This document shows, in pieces, positions 25,565-35,686 of a DNA stretch of 64,000 nucleotides. A program made the translations under genes and the position numbers. Each line of letters starts with the position of its first letter. Positions within the stretch are counted from its first letter, which is position 1. Where the stretch lies: contig NZ_CP159289.1 of assembly GCF_040448675.1 (NCBI RefSeq), positions 4,261,001 to 4,325,000 on the forward strand, in the 5' to 3' direction. The notes under the pieces are model-generated. The model saw nothing but the letters and a program-made list of their open reading frames with translations. It made no database searches and was not told the origin of the DNA. This stretch comes from Dyadobacter sp. 676 (GTDB lineage Bacteria > Bacteroidota > Bacteroidia > Cytophagales > Spirosomataceae).

Positions 25565-26822
25565 AAAGCAATGCCTTAATCGGTTGAATCCGCGTGATAA
25601 TCAGCGTCGGAATGAGCAGGATCAATGCGGTGATAATGACCGTTACCACGTTTACCATCGCGAAGATACCCCAATCGAATACAATGGGGACGGTATCCAT
25701 GTAGTAATTGACGGGGTCTAGCGGGATAAGCTTGAACCGGAATTGCAGCCAGCAAAGGAGCAATCCCGCCACATTGCCGATGATCAGGCCACGACGGACC
25801 ATATCCAGCCCGACCTGGAAAAAGATCATCCTGATTTGCCGGTTCGAGCTGCCGAGCGTTTTCAGCAAGCCAATCAGCGGTGTCCGCTCCATGATCATCA
25901 CCAGCAGGATAGAGATCATATTGAAGCAAGCCACAAACAGGATCAGCGTCAGGAAGACGGCGGTGTTGCGGTCGAGTAGGATAAGCCAGTCGAATATCTG
26001 GGGAAAAATGCTGGTCACTTTTTGCAGATACAGGCCTGGCGGAAGCTCACGGCGAAGCTTCTGCGTGACGAGGTCGAGGTCATGGAAGTCTTTGAGATAG
26101 ATTTCGTACGTGCCGACCGAATCCGGCCCCCAGCCATTCAATCTCTGGACCAGTCCGATGTCCCCGATGATGAGGTTATTGTCAAACTCCTCCATTTCGG
26201 TTTCATAGATACCGGCCACTATGAGTTTCCGGGGCCTCGGCGGGTTCTGGAGCGAATACATGATCACATCGTCGCCCGTTTTCAAGCGCATTTGGGTCGC
26301 GATTTTCCGACTGATCAGGATCTGCGAAGAATAACCGTACCTGATCGAGGAGGAATCCTTTCGCCCGATCAATTTGCCCTCCACCAGGCTTTTTTTGAAA
26401 GTAACCCAATCATAATCCTTCCCGACACCTTTCAGGATCACGCCTTTGATTTCGTCGGGCGTTTTGAGGATTCCCGATTTATGGGCCACCGCCTGCCAGC
26501 GTGCCACTTCGGGAACGCTCGGCAATATTTCGGATACCGGGTTTTTAACGGGCAGGGGGCCTTCCTCGTAGGTGTTACCCTGGGCGAATGCATTTACGTT
26601 GATATGCGCGCCGAAGAGGAATATTTTTTGCTGGATGGTTTGTTTGAACCCCAGCAGCACGGCAAATGCGATGATCCCTACGGCGATGCCGATCGCGATA
26701 CTGGCCACGCCGATCCTTGAAACCGTGGCAGAAAACGATCCTGCCTCGTTATGGCGTATCCGTTTGGCAATGAATAGGGGAAACCGCAAGAGGAATCTGT
26801 TCTTTAAATTAGTTGTTGACAA
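25554..26822 (-). CDS. LolC/E-like ABC transporter permease (FtsX family)
   Basis: A 422-residue inner-membrane protein with one N-terminal transmembrane helix, a large periplasmic MacB-like domain, and three C-terminal helices in the FtsX domain (LIGLLKTLGSSNRQIRMIFF). The start is TTG; homology begins near PLFIAKRIRHNEAGSFSA, so the exact start is uncertain. Lol permeases extract lipoproteins from the inner membrane for transport to the outer membrane. The ATPase partner is not adjacent, which is common in Bacteroidota. Confidence 0.85.
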   Translation of the reverse strand: MSTTNLKNRFLLRFPLFIAKRIRHNEAGSFSATVSRIGVASIAIGIAVGIIAFAVLLGFKQTIQQKIFLFGAHINVNAFAQGNTYEEGPLPVKNPVSEILPSVPEVARWQAVAHKSGILKTPDEIKGVILKGVGKDYDWVTFKKSLVEGKLIGRKDSSSIRYGYSSQILISRKIATQMRLKTGDDVIMYSLQNPPRPRKLIVAGIYETEMEEFDNNLIIGDIGLVQRLNGWGPDSVGTYEIYLKDFHDLDLVTQKLRRELPPGLYLQKVTSIFPQIFDWLILLDRNTAVFLTLILFVACFNMISILLVMIMERTPLIGLLKTLGSSNRQIRMIFFQVGLDMVRRGLIIGNVAGLLLCWLQFRFKLIPLDPVNYYMDTVPIVFDWGIFAMVNVVTVIITALILLIPTLIITRIQPIKALLFKK

Positions 26823-26928
26823 AAATAGGAAAAAACCTTAGCGGTTCGAAAAAGGCATTTTTTTATTAAGTTGCCTGCCTTGATTTACCCCCAAAGACAT
26901 ACCGAATCAGAAAAACATACCACGATCC

Positions 26929-28990
26929 ATGCCATTGATCAAAGTAGCTTCCGGAGTTGTTAACCAGACACCCATGGCCTGGGAGGCCAATACCGGCAAT
27001 ATTATCAACGCGATCAGAGAAGCCAGAAAGCAAGATGTGAGCCTGCTATGCCTACCCGAGCTGTGTATTTCGGGCTATGGTTGCGACGACTATTTTTTCG
27101 CGCCCGACATGGTAGAACAGGCCCAACGCTGCCTGCTCGAAATAGCGGAGGAAACGGCCGGAATGATTGTTGCCGTGGGCTTGCCTTTACGGCATAACGG
27201 AAGTTTGTACAACACCGCCTGCCTGATTGTCAACAAACAAATCGCAGGCTTTTATTGCAAGCAAAATCTGGCAAATAACGGTATTCATTACGAAGCACGG
27301 TGGTTCAGGCCATGGCAGCCGGGCGTAGTGGAAAGTATCGAGGTGAACCAGATGTTTTATCCGATCGGCGACGTGATTTTTGACATCGCCCCGGGGCCGG
27401 TATTGGGGGGGGGCGCATGGGGTAAAGATCGCGTTTGAGATTTGTGAGGATGGATGGGTAGCCAATCGTCCCGCGCGCAGGCATTACGAGCGCGGGGTAG
27501 ACATTATCCTGAACCCAAGCGCCAGCCATTTCGCATTCAACAAATTTATGGTGCGCGAGAAGCTGGTAGTGGATGCTTCCAGGTCATTTTCATGTAGTTA
27601 TATTTATACAAATCTCCTGGGCAATGAAGCGGGAAGGGCTATCTACGATGGCGACGCGATGATTGCTTCAAATGGCGACCTGCTTGCATCGAGCCCGCGG
27701 TTCAGCTATGAGGACTATGTGATTACGACAGCGGTTATCGATACCGAATATACCCGGCTGAGCCAGGTGCAGAGCAAGATTGCGATCCCGCCGAAGGAGC
27801 GGACATGGCGCATCCCGGCGCGGTTCGATTTCCCGGAGATAGAGCCTGTATTACCGCAAATTCCCGAAATTGAACCGTTTGAAAAGGGCGGGGCATTGAA
27901 GGAGGAAGAGTTTGCAAGAGCCGAATGTCTGGCGTTGTTCGATTACCTGAGGAAAAGCCGCTCGAATGGCTTTACGATATCGCTTTCCGGAGGGGCCGAT
28001 TCCTGTGCTTGTACCGCACTGTGCGGGTTGATGATCCGGTTGGCGGATGAAAGTATCGGTATGGACCGGTTCAAGCAGAAGTTGTCTTACATTAAGGATG
28101 TTCAATCTGCCAAAACGGAGGAAGATCTTGCCAAAGTTTTGATCCATAACATTTATCAGGGGACAGAAAACAGCTCTGTCGACACGCTCGAATCTGCGCA
28201 GTCACTGGCGGAATCGATTGGTTCCACTTTTTATAACGTCAATATCAATGGGCTTGTAGAAACCTACAAGGGGCTGATCGAAGACCAGATTGGCCGGAAA
28301 CTGACCTGGGAACAGGACGACATCGCCTTGCAGAACATCCAGGCGAGGGTGCGTGCGCCGGGGGTTTGGTTGCTCACGAACCTGTCGAATCACCTGCTGC
28401 TCGCTACTTCCAACCGTTCGGAAGCTGCCGTCGGGTATGCGACAATGGATGGCGATACTTCCGGTAGCATCAGTCCGTTGGCTGGCATCGACAAGCATTA
28501 TTTGCGGCAATGGCTCCGCTGGCTCGAGACAGTAGGGTGTGAAGTAAAAGGCAAGCACATCCGCATTGAAGGTTTGAAAAAAGTAAACAGCCTGCAACCC
28601 ACCGCCGAGCTGCGGCCTCTCGCGCAAACGCAGACGGATGAGGCCGATTTGATGCCTTATGAATTTTTGAATGACCTGGAAGGACTGGCGATCAGGGACA
28701 AAAAGTCGCCTCTCGAATCGTATAGAAACCTTTACGTACGCTATAAGGCTGTTTACAGCGCTGAACAACTGCTCGGCTGGACGGAACGTTTCTTCAAGTT
28801 ATGGAGCCGGAACCAATGGAAGCGGGAGCGTTACGCGCCATCCTTCCACCTCGACGACCGAAATCTCGACCCGCGCTCCTGGTGCCGCTTCCCGATATTG
28901 TCGGGCGGATTTGAAAAGGAGCTCGCCGAGTTGAGAACTTACGTGAACGGCGCCGGCGTGCAGAACGGGAGGAAGCGGATCGGGTTTTAG
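26929..28990 (+). pseudogene. nadE: Glutamine-dependent NAD+ synthetase, frame broken at a G9 run
   Basis: Two overlapping frames make one 686-residue NadE. The N-terminal glutaminase (nitrilase fold) has Glu in CLPELCISGYG, Lys in FYCKQNL and nucleophile Cys in FEICEDGW. The C-terminal synthetase has the ATP loop SLSGGADSCACTAL. The frame changes between VLGG and AHGVKIAFEICEDGW at a nine-G run (27405-27413), and eight G restores it. The enzyme makes NAD+ from deamido-NAD+, ATP and glutamine, and is normally essential, so a sequencing indel is likely. It lies close to the RES toxin, whose family destroys NAD+. Confidence 0.9.
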
Positions 28991-29271
28991 TAATAGCAAA
29001 CATATTTCGTTACATTTATTGAAATAATAATTTTGCCGGCCATCGCTACATTAAGCGTCGAAGTCGAAGATAAGGACTCAACTTTTTACAGGAGCTTCCG
29101 GCGAAATTTCCGTTCGTGAAAATCAATGAATAGATGCGGGAGATTCCGACGAAGCCTATCCGTGCCAACGTAAGGGAAGGAGTCCGCAAACTGTCTTTGG
29201 TCGAAGCGGGAAGTTAAAAACCCGTTCGGCGCGAACCGGCTACTCACGGAGATTCCTGATAAATCGTGATC
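28991..29271. other. Non-coding gap after nadE, possible gene remnant
   Basis: About 280 bases without a convincing gene. Two short plus-strand frames (around 29040-29120 and 29130-29215) have coding-like composition but are broken by stops and match nothing I recognise. No clear terminator or palindrome was found. Confidence 0.3.
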
Positions 29272-31089
29272 TCAGATCTTATTCAAAAACCGGATTCCTG
29301 CCTGAAAGCCGACCCATCCGTAAACTTTATTGGAACCGTCGGGCTTTTGCCCTATCCAAACAGGTGAAAGCCCTTTTTTCCCTTCCGGGTTAATCAAGCC
29401 TGAGTGTTTGCTGAAAAAGGTATTCAGCGACGGGCCTGCAAAGAGGGCAAACCGCGAACCGAATTTCTTTTCCATTCCCAGCGCAAACCTGACAAGTCCC
29501 TGGCTGATGTCATCGGCGGCATTGTGCTCCAGTAACACCAGGCTACCGGTGAAATCGGCATTGGCGCTCCAACCTTTGCCGAGTTTTTGAGCAGTCCCGA
29601 AACCGTACCCGATCGTGAACAGCGGTTTGTCTTTTGCCAGGCCGCTGAAACCGAGATTGAAAATATTATAAAACCGACTGACACCGGTTTTGAATGCGGT
29701 ATTGAAGTAGTTGAACTCGTCGGTGGAGAATTCGTAGCGACGATACCCATTACTATGCACCCAGCTGAACAGCCCGAACGGAACGGTGGCCGTAGAGTCG
29801 GCGTAGTTGACTGCCCCGATCTGGTGGCCCTTCCTCACCGTATGGGCATAGTTGTAACCGGCCGAGAACTGATAGCCGTGCAACTCGCCTACGACTACAT
29901 TGCCTACACCGGCGACTTGAAAACCGGTAAAGTTCCGGCCTGTGTAGTTAAGCAGGTGCGTACCCTGGAACCCCCTGAAATTGCCCAACGTCATATTCAC
30001 AACGTGGGCATATTGGAAGCCCGTCACATCGTTCCCTACCACATTGCCGACACCGGCAAACTGGAAACCGGTAACATTGCCCCGCACGACATTAAGCAAA
30101 CTGCCGATTTCGAGTTTCGACACGCCCAGCGAATAACCGGCGATGAGGTTAACCGAATATTCGTTTACGATATTACCGCTCAATCCATGGTTGGTTCCCA
30201 GAAATGGCAATATGGATGCCTGAAAGGAGGTGTATAGCGTGTCTTCGATGTTGCGGGTGTGAATGGCCTGTTTGGCCGATGCAAATGCGCTGACGAATTT
30301 ATTCTGGACGTTGCGGTACCGTTTCCGGAGGGTTTCATAGTCGGCCCATGTGATTGCATTTCCGTTTGCCGAACTGTCCGCAAACAGGGTGTCGCGGGGC
30401 AAATCTGTTTTTACGACTTCGAATTGGGGAACTGCCACCTTGTGATGCAGCGAATCCACCTGCACGGGCGTGTGCGTGACGACTCTACCCGAGATTGGCC
30501 TCAGCGTATCGGGATTGAGCGAAATTTGTAAGTAAGTGTCCTTGCGGGTCGGGATGGGAATGGATTTGCCGATGTAATCTTCTTTTCTCACTTCCAGCCG
30601 GAGCGAAGGCCGCGATGCCGGAAGCCGGATTTTATAGTACCCATATTGGTTACTGACCGCCGAAGCCAGCGTCACCGACTCATAAATACTCGCATTGGCC
30701 AGCTTTTTACCGGTTTTGTTATCGATAATGTAGCCGTCCAGGTCGAAGTCCTGCGGCTCCTGCGGCTTGTCGGTCCGGGTGTTTTTTTGGAGGATAATAT
30801 AGCGTCGCCGCTCCTTGAATGTAACCTTGTCTTTAAAAATAGCATTTAAAATCTCCCTGACGCTCTGATTGACGGCCTGGATCGTTACGCGGCTTTTGAT
30901 GTCGATCATATCGGGGCTGTACGAAAAGCTGAAACCACCGAGATCGCCGATTTTCTGCAACGTCTCGTCGAGCGGCAGGTTTGTCACTTTCAATACAATG
31001 CGCTTTTCCAGTAACTCCTGCGCCAGCAGATGGCTCGGGAGCAGAAAAATGCAGGTACACCAGAAAGCAATTCTGTAAAGTAGTTTCAA
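29272..31089 (-). CDS. STN-domain outer-membrane protein with LA_2272-type repeats
   Basis: A TTG start at 31089 gives 605 residues and a good signal peptide (LKLLYRIAFWCTCIFLLP, ending LLAQ), 17 bases after the fecR stop. An STN domain follows (RIVLKVTNLPLDETLQKIG to about residue 105), then a carboxypeptidase-regulatory-like domain (LDGYIIDNKTGKKLANASIY). The C-terminal half has repeats of about 20 residues with G-x3-G-F/Y-Q-x-A-x-V-x-N, as in LA_2272 surface-repeat proteins, and ends in beta-barrel-like strands. In classical sigma/FecR systems this place is taken by a TonB-dependent receptor; here no plug or full TonB barrel is seen. Confidence 0.75.
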   Translation of the reverse strand: MKLLYRIAFWCTCIFLLPSHLLAQELLEKRIVLKVTNLPLDETLQKIGDLGGFSFSYSPDMIDIKSRVTIQAVNQSVREILNAIFKDKVTFKERRRYIILQKNTRTDKPQEPQDFDLDGYIIDNKTGKKLANASIYESVTLASAVSNQYGYYKIRLPASRPSLRLEVRKEDYIGKSIPIPTRKDTYLQISLNPDTLRPISGRVVTHTPVQVDSLHHKVAVPQFEVVKTDLPRDTLFADSSANGNAITWADYETLRKRYRNVQNKFVSAFASAKQAIHTRNIEDTLYTSFQASILPFLGTNHGLSGNIVNEYSVNLIAGYSLGVSKLEIGSLLNVVRGNVTGFQFAGVGNVVGNDVTGFQYAHVVNMTLGNFRGFQGTHLLNYTGRNFTGFQVAGVGNVVVGELHGYQFSAGYNYAHTVRKGHQIGAVNYADSTATVPFGLFSWVHSNGYRRYEFSTDEFNYFNTAFKTGVSRFYNIFNLGFSGLAKDKPLFTIGYGFGTAQKLGKGWSANADFTGSLVLLEHNAADDISQGLVRFALGMEKKFGSRFALFAGPSLNTFFSKHSGLINPEGKKGLSPVWIGQKPDGSNKVYGWVGFQAGIRFLNKI

Positions 31090-31106
31090 AGCAGATAACT
31101 TGGATT

Positions 31107-32174
31107 TTATTGGCAGCCGTTTCCGTCGAGCCAGTACACTTTTCCTTCTTTCCGAAGATCGAGGTCGAGGGTTTCGGCGATAACCGACAATGTTGCGTCC
31201 ACCGGCTCTTTTTCGAAGCGGATCGTGAGCCTGCATTGCGCAATTTTGTCGTTCGACAGCCTCACATCGACGTGGTAGCCGTCGCGGATAGAGCTGACGA
31301 CGTCTTGCAGGTCGGCCGCATTGAATTCGTAAACCTGCGTGCGGTAGCCCATCAGGTTCATGTTGGCTTGCAGGCTGCGAATGGAGTCTCTCAGGACTTC
31401 CGCGCCTTGCCCTTTCACGAGTTCTACCTGGTGTGCGTTTTTGGTTACCCGTACTTTCCCGGTCGCGACGTCCACCCGCACAGGAGCCTCCTTATAAGCT
31501 TTTACATTGAAAGACGTACCCAATACCCGGATTTCGGTGCCATTGGCCTGAATCACAAACGGGTGTGCGGCGTCAGGTTTTACGTCAAAAAACGCTTCTC
31601 CCTGCAATGAGACCGTCCGCAGATCGCCTTCGAAGTTTTCGGGGTAGGTAAGTCTGGAATTGTAATTCAGAAACACTTTGGTGCCGTCGGGAAGAGTCTG
31701 TTCGGTTGTATTATTGGCGGTAGCCACATTTACCGACTGAGGCGTTTTATCGGCAATCAGGAAGAACCATCCGAAAGCCATCACTAATATGGCGATCATC
31801 GCCGCTGCCCAAACAGTCACTGGCAAGCGGCGTTTCCGTACTTCGGGCCTGAATTCGATCGTCTTGGCTTCCCTGGCCGATACTTCCCCATTTGACGACT
31901 TCCCGGCGGGCACTTCGGATGTCGGGTCATTGGCCTTCCCTGCAGCCATTTTTCCCTTCATTTTATTCCAGGCAGCGTCCGTATCGACCTTTATGCCGCC
32001 TTTTTTCATAGCGGCCGTGTGGTCCCATATCAGCCGGTAGGTCGCAAGTTCCCGCGCATTGGCTTCCGATTCGGCGAGCCAGGCTTCTACTTCTTTTCTT
32101 TCGGATTCCGAGGCGGTGTCGGCCAGGTAACGTGCTAACAGTTCCTCCGATATGTTTGCATGAGATGAGTTCAT
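31107..32174 (-). CDS. FecR-type anti-sigma/sigma regulator
   Basis: A 355-residue single-pass protein. The cytoplasmic N-terminus starts with the anti-sigma segment ELLARYLADTASESERKEVEAWL, and one transmembrane helix lies near residues 122-141 (VWAAAMIAILVMAFGWFFLI). The periplasmic FecR domain follows (NNTTEQTLPDGTKVFLN, LQGEAFFDVKPDAAHPF, VLGTSFNVKAY), then a DUF4974 C-terminal domain. It relays a signal from an STN-domain partner to the ECF sigma encoded 2 bases upstream. The order sigma-fecR-STN protein is a standard cell-surface signalling operon. Confidence 0.92.
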   Translation of the reverse strand: MNSSHANISEELLARYLADTASESERKEVEAWLAESEANARELATYRLIWDHTAAMKKGGIKVDTDAAWNKMKGKMAAGKANDPTSEVPAGKSSNGEVSAREAKTIEFRPEVRKRRLPVTVWAAAMIAILVMAFGWFFLIADKTPQSVNVATANNTTEQTLPDGTKVFLNYNSRLTYPENFEGDLRTVSLQGEAFFDVKPDAAHPFVIQANGTEIRVLGTSFNVKAYKEAPVRVDVATGKVRVTKNAHQVELVKGQGAEVLRDSIRSLQANMNLMGYRTQVYEFNAADLQDVVSSIRDGYHVDVRLSNDKIAQCRLTIRFEKEPVDATLSVIAETLDLDLRKEGKVYWLDGNGCQ

Positions 32175-32176
32175 GG

Positions 32177-32848
32177 TTACGATCTGATTAACTGTTCAAC
32201 AATGCTGCAACACAACCAAAGCGTCACCGGCAGGTAATCCGCCAGTTCCGCACGCAGGATTTTCAAAGCTTTCCCTATCTGATTTTCCACCGTTTTAATG
32301 GATATTCCCAACTGATCTGCGATTTCCTGATATTTCAATTCCTCAAAACGGCTAAGCCTGAATGCCTTCTGGCATTGTTCCGGCAGGGCGCTCACCGCCT
32401 TCTCGATGCGCTCTTCCAGTTCGCCTGCGTGGATTACTTCTGTCACCGATTCGTACGACTGGCTCGAAAAGTACATCGTGTAATCCTTATGTGCCTCACG
32501 GACAGTCGCGTGTTTGAACCGGTTGAGACAGTGGTTATGCACGGCCCGGTACAGATACGATTTCAGTGAAAGTGTGATTTCGAGCTCTTCCCGCTTTTCC
32601 CAGATCGTCAGAAAAACCGTTTGCACGACTTCTTCGGATTCTTCTTCGTCTTTGAGCATGGTGCACGCGTAGCTGCACAACCGGGGATAATACGTACGGA
32701 AGGTTTGCTCAAAGGCCTGTTCATCGCCCCGCCGTATCGCGCTGACTATTTCTGGGTCGGAAGAGTACACCGTTATCTGTTTTTGATTTTCGGTCAAAAA
32801 TAGATAATCTCTTTCGATTAGCGGTTCTTGATATAGAAGAGCGGTCAT
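32177..32848 (-). CDS. ECF-family RNA polymerase sigma factor
   Basis: A 223-residue ECF sigma. Region 2 runs from about residue 35 (GDEQAFEQTFRTYYPRLCSYA to TVFLTIWEKRE), and region 4 contains ALPEQCQKAFRLSRFEELKYQEI with the recognition helix ISIKTVENQIGKALKIL. It is the first gene of the sigma/FecR/STN operon and should drive genes of its own regulon when the surface signal arrives. It lacks extra sensor domains. Confidence 0.92.
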   Translation of the reverse strand: MTALLYQEPLIERDYLFLTENQKQITVYSSDPEIVSAIRRGDEQAFEQTFRTYYPRLCSYACTMLKDEEESEEVVQTVFLTIWEKREELEITLSLKSYLYRAVHNHCLNRFKHATVREAHKDYTMYFSSQSYESVTEVIHAGELEERIEKAVSALPEQCQKAFRLSRFEELKYQEIADQLGISIKTVENQIGKALKILRAELADYLPVTLWLCCSIVEQLIRS

Positions 32849-32966
32849 TTGGAATGTCCTTTGGAATGAGACAACTTGTTCCCTGTTTCCCCCTACGAGA
32901 AATTTTATTTTTTTGAATAGGGGAATTTCAACGGGCAGTTGTCCTAGCCAAAAACGTCTTTTAGCT

Positions 32967-33686
32967 ATGAAACAAACATTCCTTAAACTTTCGATCGCCC
33001 TTGGTATCGTCTTTGCTTTCCAGTCTTGTGTTTACATTAATAAGGATGAAGACATTCCACCGCGAGGCGAAACAACACGCACTTATGATTTCCGCAATTT
33101 CGATGAGTTGGAAGTAAGCGACGCAATCCGCGTCCATGTGGTTGCCGGCTCGTCATTTCATGTCGAGGCTACCGGCGAGCGCAATGATCTGGACGATCTC
33201 AATATTTTCGTGCAGGACGGCAAGCTGACGGCCCGTTACAATAATTCGTGGAGAAAGCGGCAACGAATGGACATCGACATCACAATGCCTGATCTGGCCG
33301 GCGTGGATTTTTCGGGCGCGGTAAATGCAACGATCGACGATTTCGAAAATCTGCCAAGCATTGAAATTGAGCTCTCGGGGGCGTCCCAATGTGATTTTGA
33401 AGGAACCGGAACTACATTGAAATTCGACATTAATGGAGCTTCCCAGCTGAATGCGTTTGGAAAAATGAAGTTTCTCGATGGCGAAGCTTCCGGGGCGTCC
33501 CGGCTGAACGCGTTCGAGCTGCAAACGGAAGAATCGGATCTGGATGTTTCCGGCGCGAGTAATGCCAAAGTTTGGGTGACACGTCAGCTCGACGTGAAAG
33601 CCAGCGGTGCAAGCAATGTTCGTTACAGGGGCAATCCCAAAGTCGAAAAGGAAGTCACTGGTGGGAGTAGTGTTCGTGCCGAATAG
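32967..33686 (+). CDS. DUF2807 (GIN-domain) lipoprotein
   Basis: The ATG at 32967 gives 239 residues with a lipoprotein signal (MKQTFLKLSIALGIVFAFQSC). The mature part is a right-handed beta-solenoid of the DUF2807 head-GIN type, with repeated ELSGASQ, DINGASQLNAFG, EASGASRLNAFE and DVSGASNAKV units. Such proteins are envelope-anchored and have no established function. It is divergent from the ECF sigma and converges on the VanX-like gene. Confidence 0.85.
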   Translation: MKQTFLKLSIALGIVFAFQSCVYINKDEDIPPRGETTRTYDFRNFDELEVSDAIRVHVVAGSSFHVEATGERNDLDDLNIFVQDGKLTARYNNSWRKRQRMDIDITMPDLAGVDFSGAVNATIDDFENLPSIEIELSGASQCDFEGTGTTLKFDINGASQLNAFGKMKFLDGEASGASRLNAFELQTEESDLDVSGASNAKVWVTRQLDVKASGASNVRYRGNPKVEKEVTGGSSVRAE

Positions 33687-33691
33687 GTTTT

Positions 33692-34387
33692 TCAGGGGAT
33701 CATTCCGTATTTAGCCCGGGCCTTCGCTTTCGACATGCCGTCGAAATGCCACCATTCCGTGGTATTGACCTTGAATCCCACCTGGGTCATCACTTTTCTT
33801 AAAAGCTGGCGATTCCCGATTTGTTGGACCGTCAGCTTGCCCTTTTTCAGCATTTCCTGTTCGGAGCGGGGATAAGCCAAAGGACCGAAATAGTCGAATT
33901 TAGTTCCCATATCGAGCGGCACCCCTTTTTCATCAACCACAGTGAGATCGACAGCGCACCCGAAATTATGGTTTGAACCGATTTTCGGATCGGCTACATA
34001 TTGTGTTTTGCTGCGCGCCGGGATTTTCAAATGATCCAAGGCGTTCCAAAGGTCGTACTGAGCGGAATTGGGACGGGCGGCATCGTATACGAGCAATCTG
34101 TATCCGGGTTTCTCTTTTTTCAGCAATGCATTGGCTTTGGCTAGTCTTTTGGCCATCTCCGGTTGCAGGTACGCGCGCGCGAGTTCGCCATACACGTCGC
34201 GGCCTATGAAATTGTCGGTAGTGGAGTATCTCAATTCGACCTGAATGTCCGGATCGATTTTTTGAATATCTACAAGGCCCCTGTCGATCATTTTTTGTTC
34301 GATAAGCGGGAGCGGCCTTGAAGATTGGGCGGCCATTTCAGATGTGACGAGGCTCGTCAGCAGCAGATAAAAGGCAATTTTTAGCAT
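33692..34387 (-). CDS. VanX-type D-Ala-D-Ala dipeptidase (M15D)
   Basis: The ATG at 34387 gives 231 residues with a signal peptide ending MAAQ. Zinc ligands are in SNHNFGCAVDLTV (His and Asp of SxHxxGxAxD) and the catalytic Glu plus third His are in TTEWWHFDG. Homologues hydrolyse D-Ala-D-Ala dipeptide. Without vanH or vanA neighbours, and with an export signal, a role in peptidoglycan recycling or nutrition is more likely than vancomycin resistance. Confidence 0.88.
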   Translation of the reverse strand: MLKIAFYLLLTSLVTSEMAAQSSRPLPLIEQKMIDRGLVDIQKIDPDIQVELRYSTTDNFIGRDVYGELARAYLQPEMAKRLAKANALLKKEKPGYRLLVYDAARPNSAQYDLWNALDHLKIPARSKTQYVADPKIGSNHNFGCAVDLTVVDEKGVPLDMGTKFDYFGPLAYPRSEQEMLKKGKLTVQQIGNRQLLRKVMTQVGFKVNTTEWWHFDGMSKAKARAKYGMIP

Positions 34388-34448
34388 AAAAAAATATCCT
34401 TGCAAAGGCTGCAAAGATATTCTTTTTGCCGGATCGCAAAGAATAGGG

Positions 34449-35465
34449 TTAATACCGTTTGATATTGATGCTGGTGAGTCCGCCTTCATAATGCACAATC
34501 ACCTTTTTGGATGCGCTGTCGAAATTCGAAGAACGATAGAATCCGTTGCCGACTTTATGCAAACCATCCATGTTTTTTGCATTCAGCGCGCCGTCCATGC
34601 GCATTTCACAGCCGACCGATTCGGGGATTTCGAGTGTTACCGAGGCAACTCCGGCTTCTATGTCCACATTGGCCGTAGGCATTTTGTCGCCCAGGCGGAT
34701 ATCCATGTCTGCCACCCCGGTACTTACTTTCAGCTTTTCCACCTTATAGTTGCTGAAATCAAAATCCCCTTTTCCGGCACCGATCCCAAGATCGATATTC
34801 CAGACCGGCTTTTCGTTTAGGAGGATTTTCGCCTGATTCGAAATTTCCCCGTTTTTGATCTTGACATCCCCTTCTTCCATTTTTAATGTGACTGTCGCAG
34901 AATTGTCCAGCTTATTTACCGAAGTATTGGATAGAAAGCCGACGAGCGTACTTTTGGTATCGGCCTCAAAAAGCTTCGGGGTATTTCCATTCAGTGAGAA
35001 TGTACCGGCGCCGCCTTCCAGGTTGAAGTGGGCCTTCTGGATAAAATCCTCCATTTCGTACTTGTAAGAGCCGTTGATGGGACGGTTTCTCTCTTTTCCG
35101 CGCTCCCTTTGATAGTCGCTGTCCCGGTCGTCATCACCTTCATCGTGATTGTAACCATATTCGTGGTCGTTATCATCGTCGTCCCAGCCGAAATGCCAGT
35201 TATCACCATGATCGTCGATGGCCTGGTGTGTTTTGTTGACCACACCGCCTAAAAAGGCGAATGTAATGAGCAGCGCAACGATGCTACCGGAGCCGCGCTC
35301 ACGGCCCGCAGCCACCAGGATTACCCCGGCAAGGATGAGCAGGACCGACCAGTAGGGCAGGATCATGTCCCAATCGATATTCAGCAGGTTCATACTCCGG
35401 AGCAGCCAGAATAAACCGAGAATGATCAGCAAACCACCCCAAACGATGCCACTTGAGTTTTTCAT
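34449..35465 (-). CDS. LiaF/DUF5668-like membrane protein with toast-rack domain
   Basis: A 338-residue protein. The first 80 residues hold several hydrophobic helices of the LiaI/LiaF transmembrane type (GGLLIILGLFWLLRSMNLL). Next comes a very acidic, His- and Asp-rich linker (about residues 86-125), then a beta-rich C-terminal domain (NLEGGAGTFSLNGNTPKLF, GVASVTLEIPESVGCEM) like the LiaF C-terminal or toast-rack fold. It lies in a row with a small homologue and PspC, which suggests an envelope-stress function. Confidence 0.78.
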   Translation of the reverse strand: MKNSSGIVWGGLLIILGLFWLLRSMNLLNIDWDMILPYWSVLLILAGVILVAAGRERGSGSIVALLITFAFLGGVVNKTHQAIDDHGDNWHFGWDDDDNDHEYGYNHDEGDDDRDSDYQRERGKERNRPINGSYKYEMEDFIQKAHFNLEGGAGTFSLNGNTPKLFEADTKSTLVGFLSNTSVNKLDNSATVTLKMEEGDVKIKNGEISNQAKILLNEKPVWNIDLGIGAGKGDFDFSNYKVEKLKVSTGVADMDIRLGDKMPTANVDIEAGVASVTLEIPESVGCEMRMDGALNAKNMDGLHKVGNGFYRSSNFDSASKKVIVHYEGGLTSINIKRY

Positions 35466-35469
35466 GATC

Positions 35470-35655
35470 TTAAATATTTGATCGGTTAGTACTGTCGGAA
35501 TTCAGAAAGTTGCGTAACAACAGCAATCCGCCGGTTACGATGAGTATAATAGGCCAGAAGAAGCGTCCGAAATCGAAATCGGTCAGTTCTTCCACCAGGA
35601 ACAGCGACCCGGTGACAATGAGGATAACTCCCCAGAAGATGTTTTTGAAATTCAT
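35470..35655 (-). CDS. Small LiaI/DUF5668-like membrane protein
   Basis: A 61-residue protein with two transmembrane helices (FWGVILIVTGSLFLVEEL and FFWPIILIVTGGLLLLRNF) resembling the N-terminal part of the downstream LiaF-like protein. It lies 4 bases before that gene and 31 bases after pspC, in the same direction, so the three form an operon. No signal peptide or catalytic motif is seen. Confidence 0.75.
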   Translation of the reverse strand: MNFKNIFWGVILIVTGSLFLVEELTDFDFGRFFWPIILIVTGGLLLLRNFLNSDSTNRSNI

Positions 35656-35686
35656 GGCTATTTGGTTTATAGTAAATGCAGGGAGG

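Noticed and set aside
33692..34387. Vancomycin resistance gene
   Set aside because: The VanX-like enzyme has an export signal and no vanH, vanA or two-component neighbours, so resistance is not supported.
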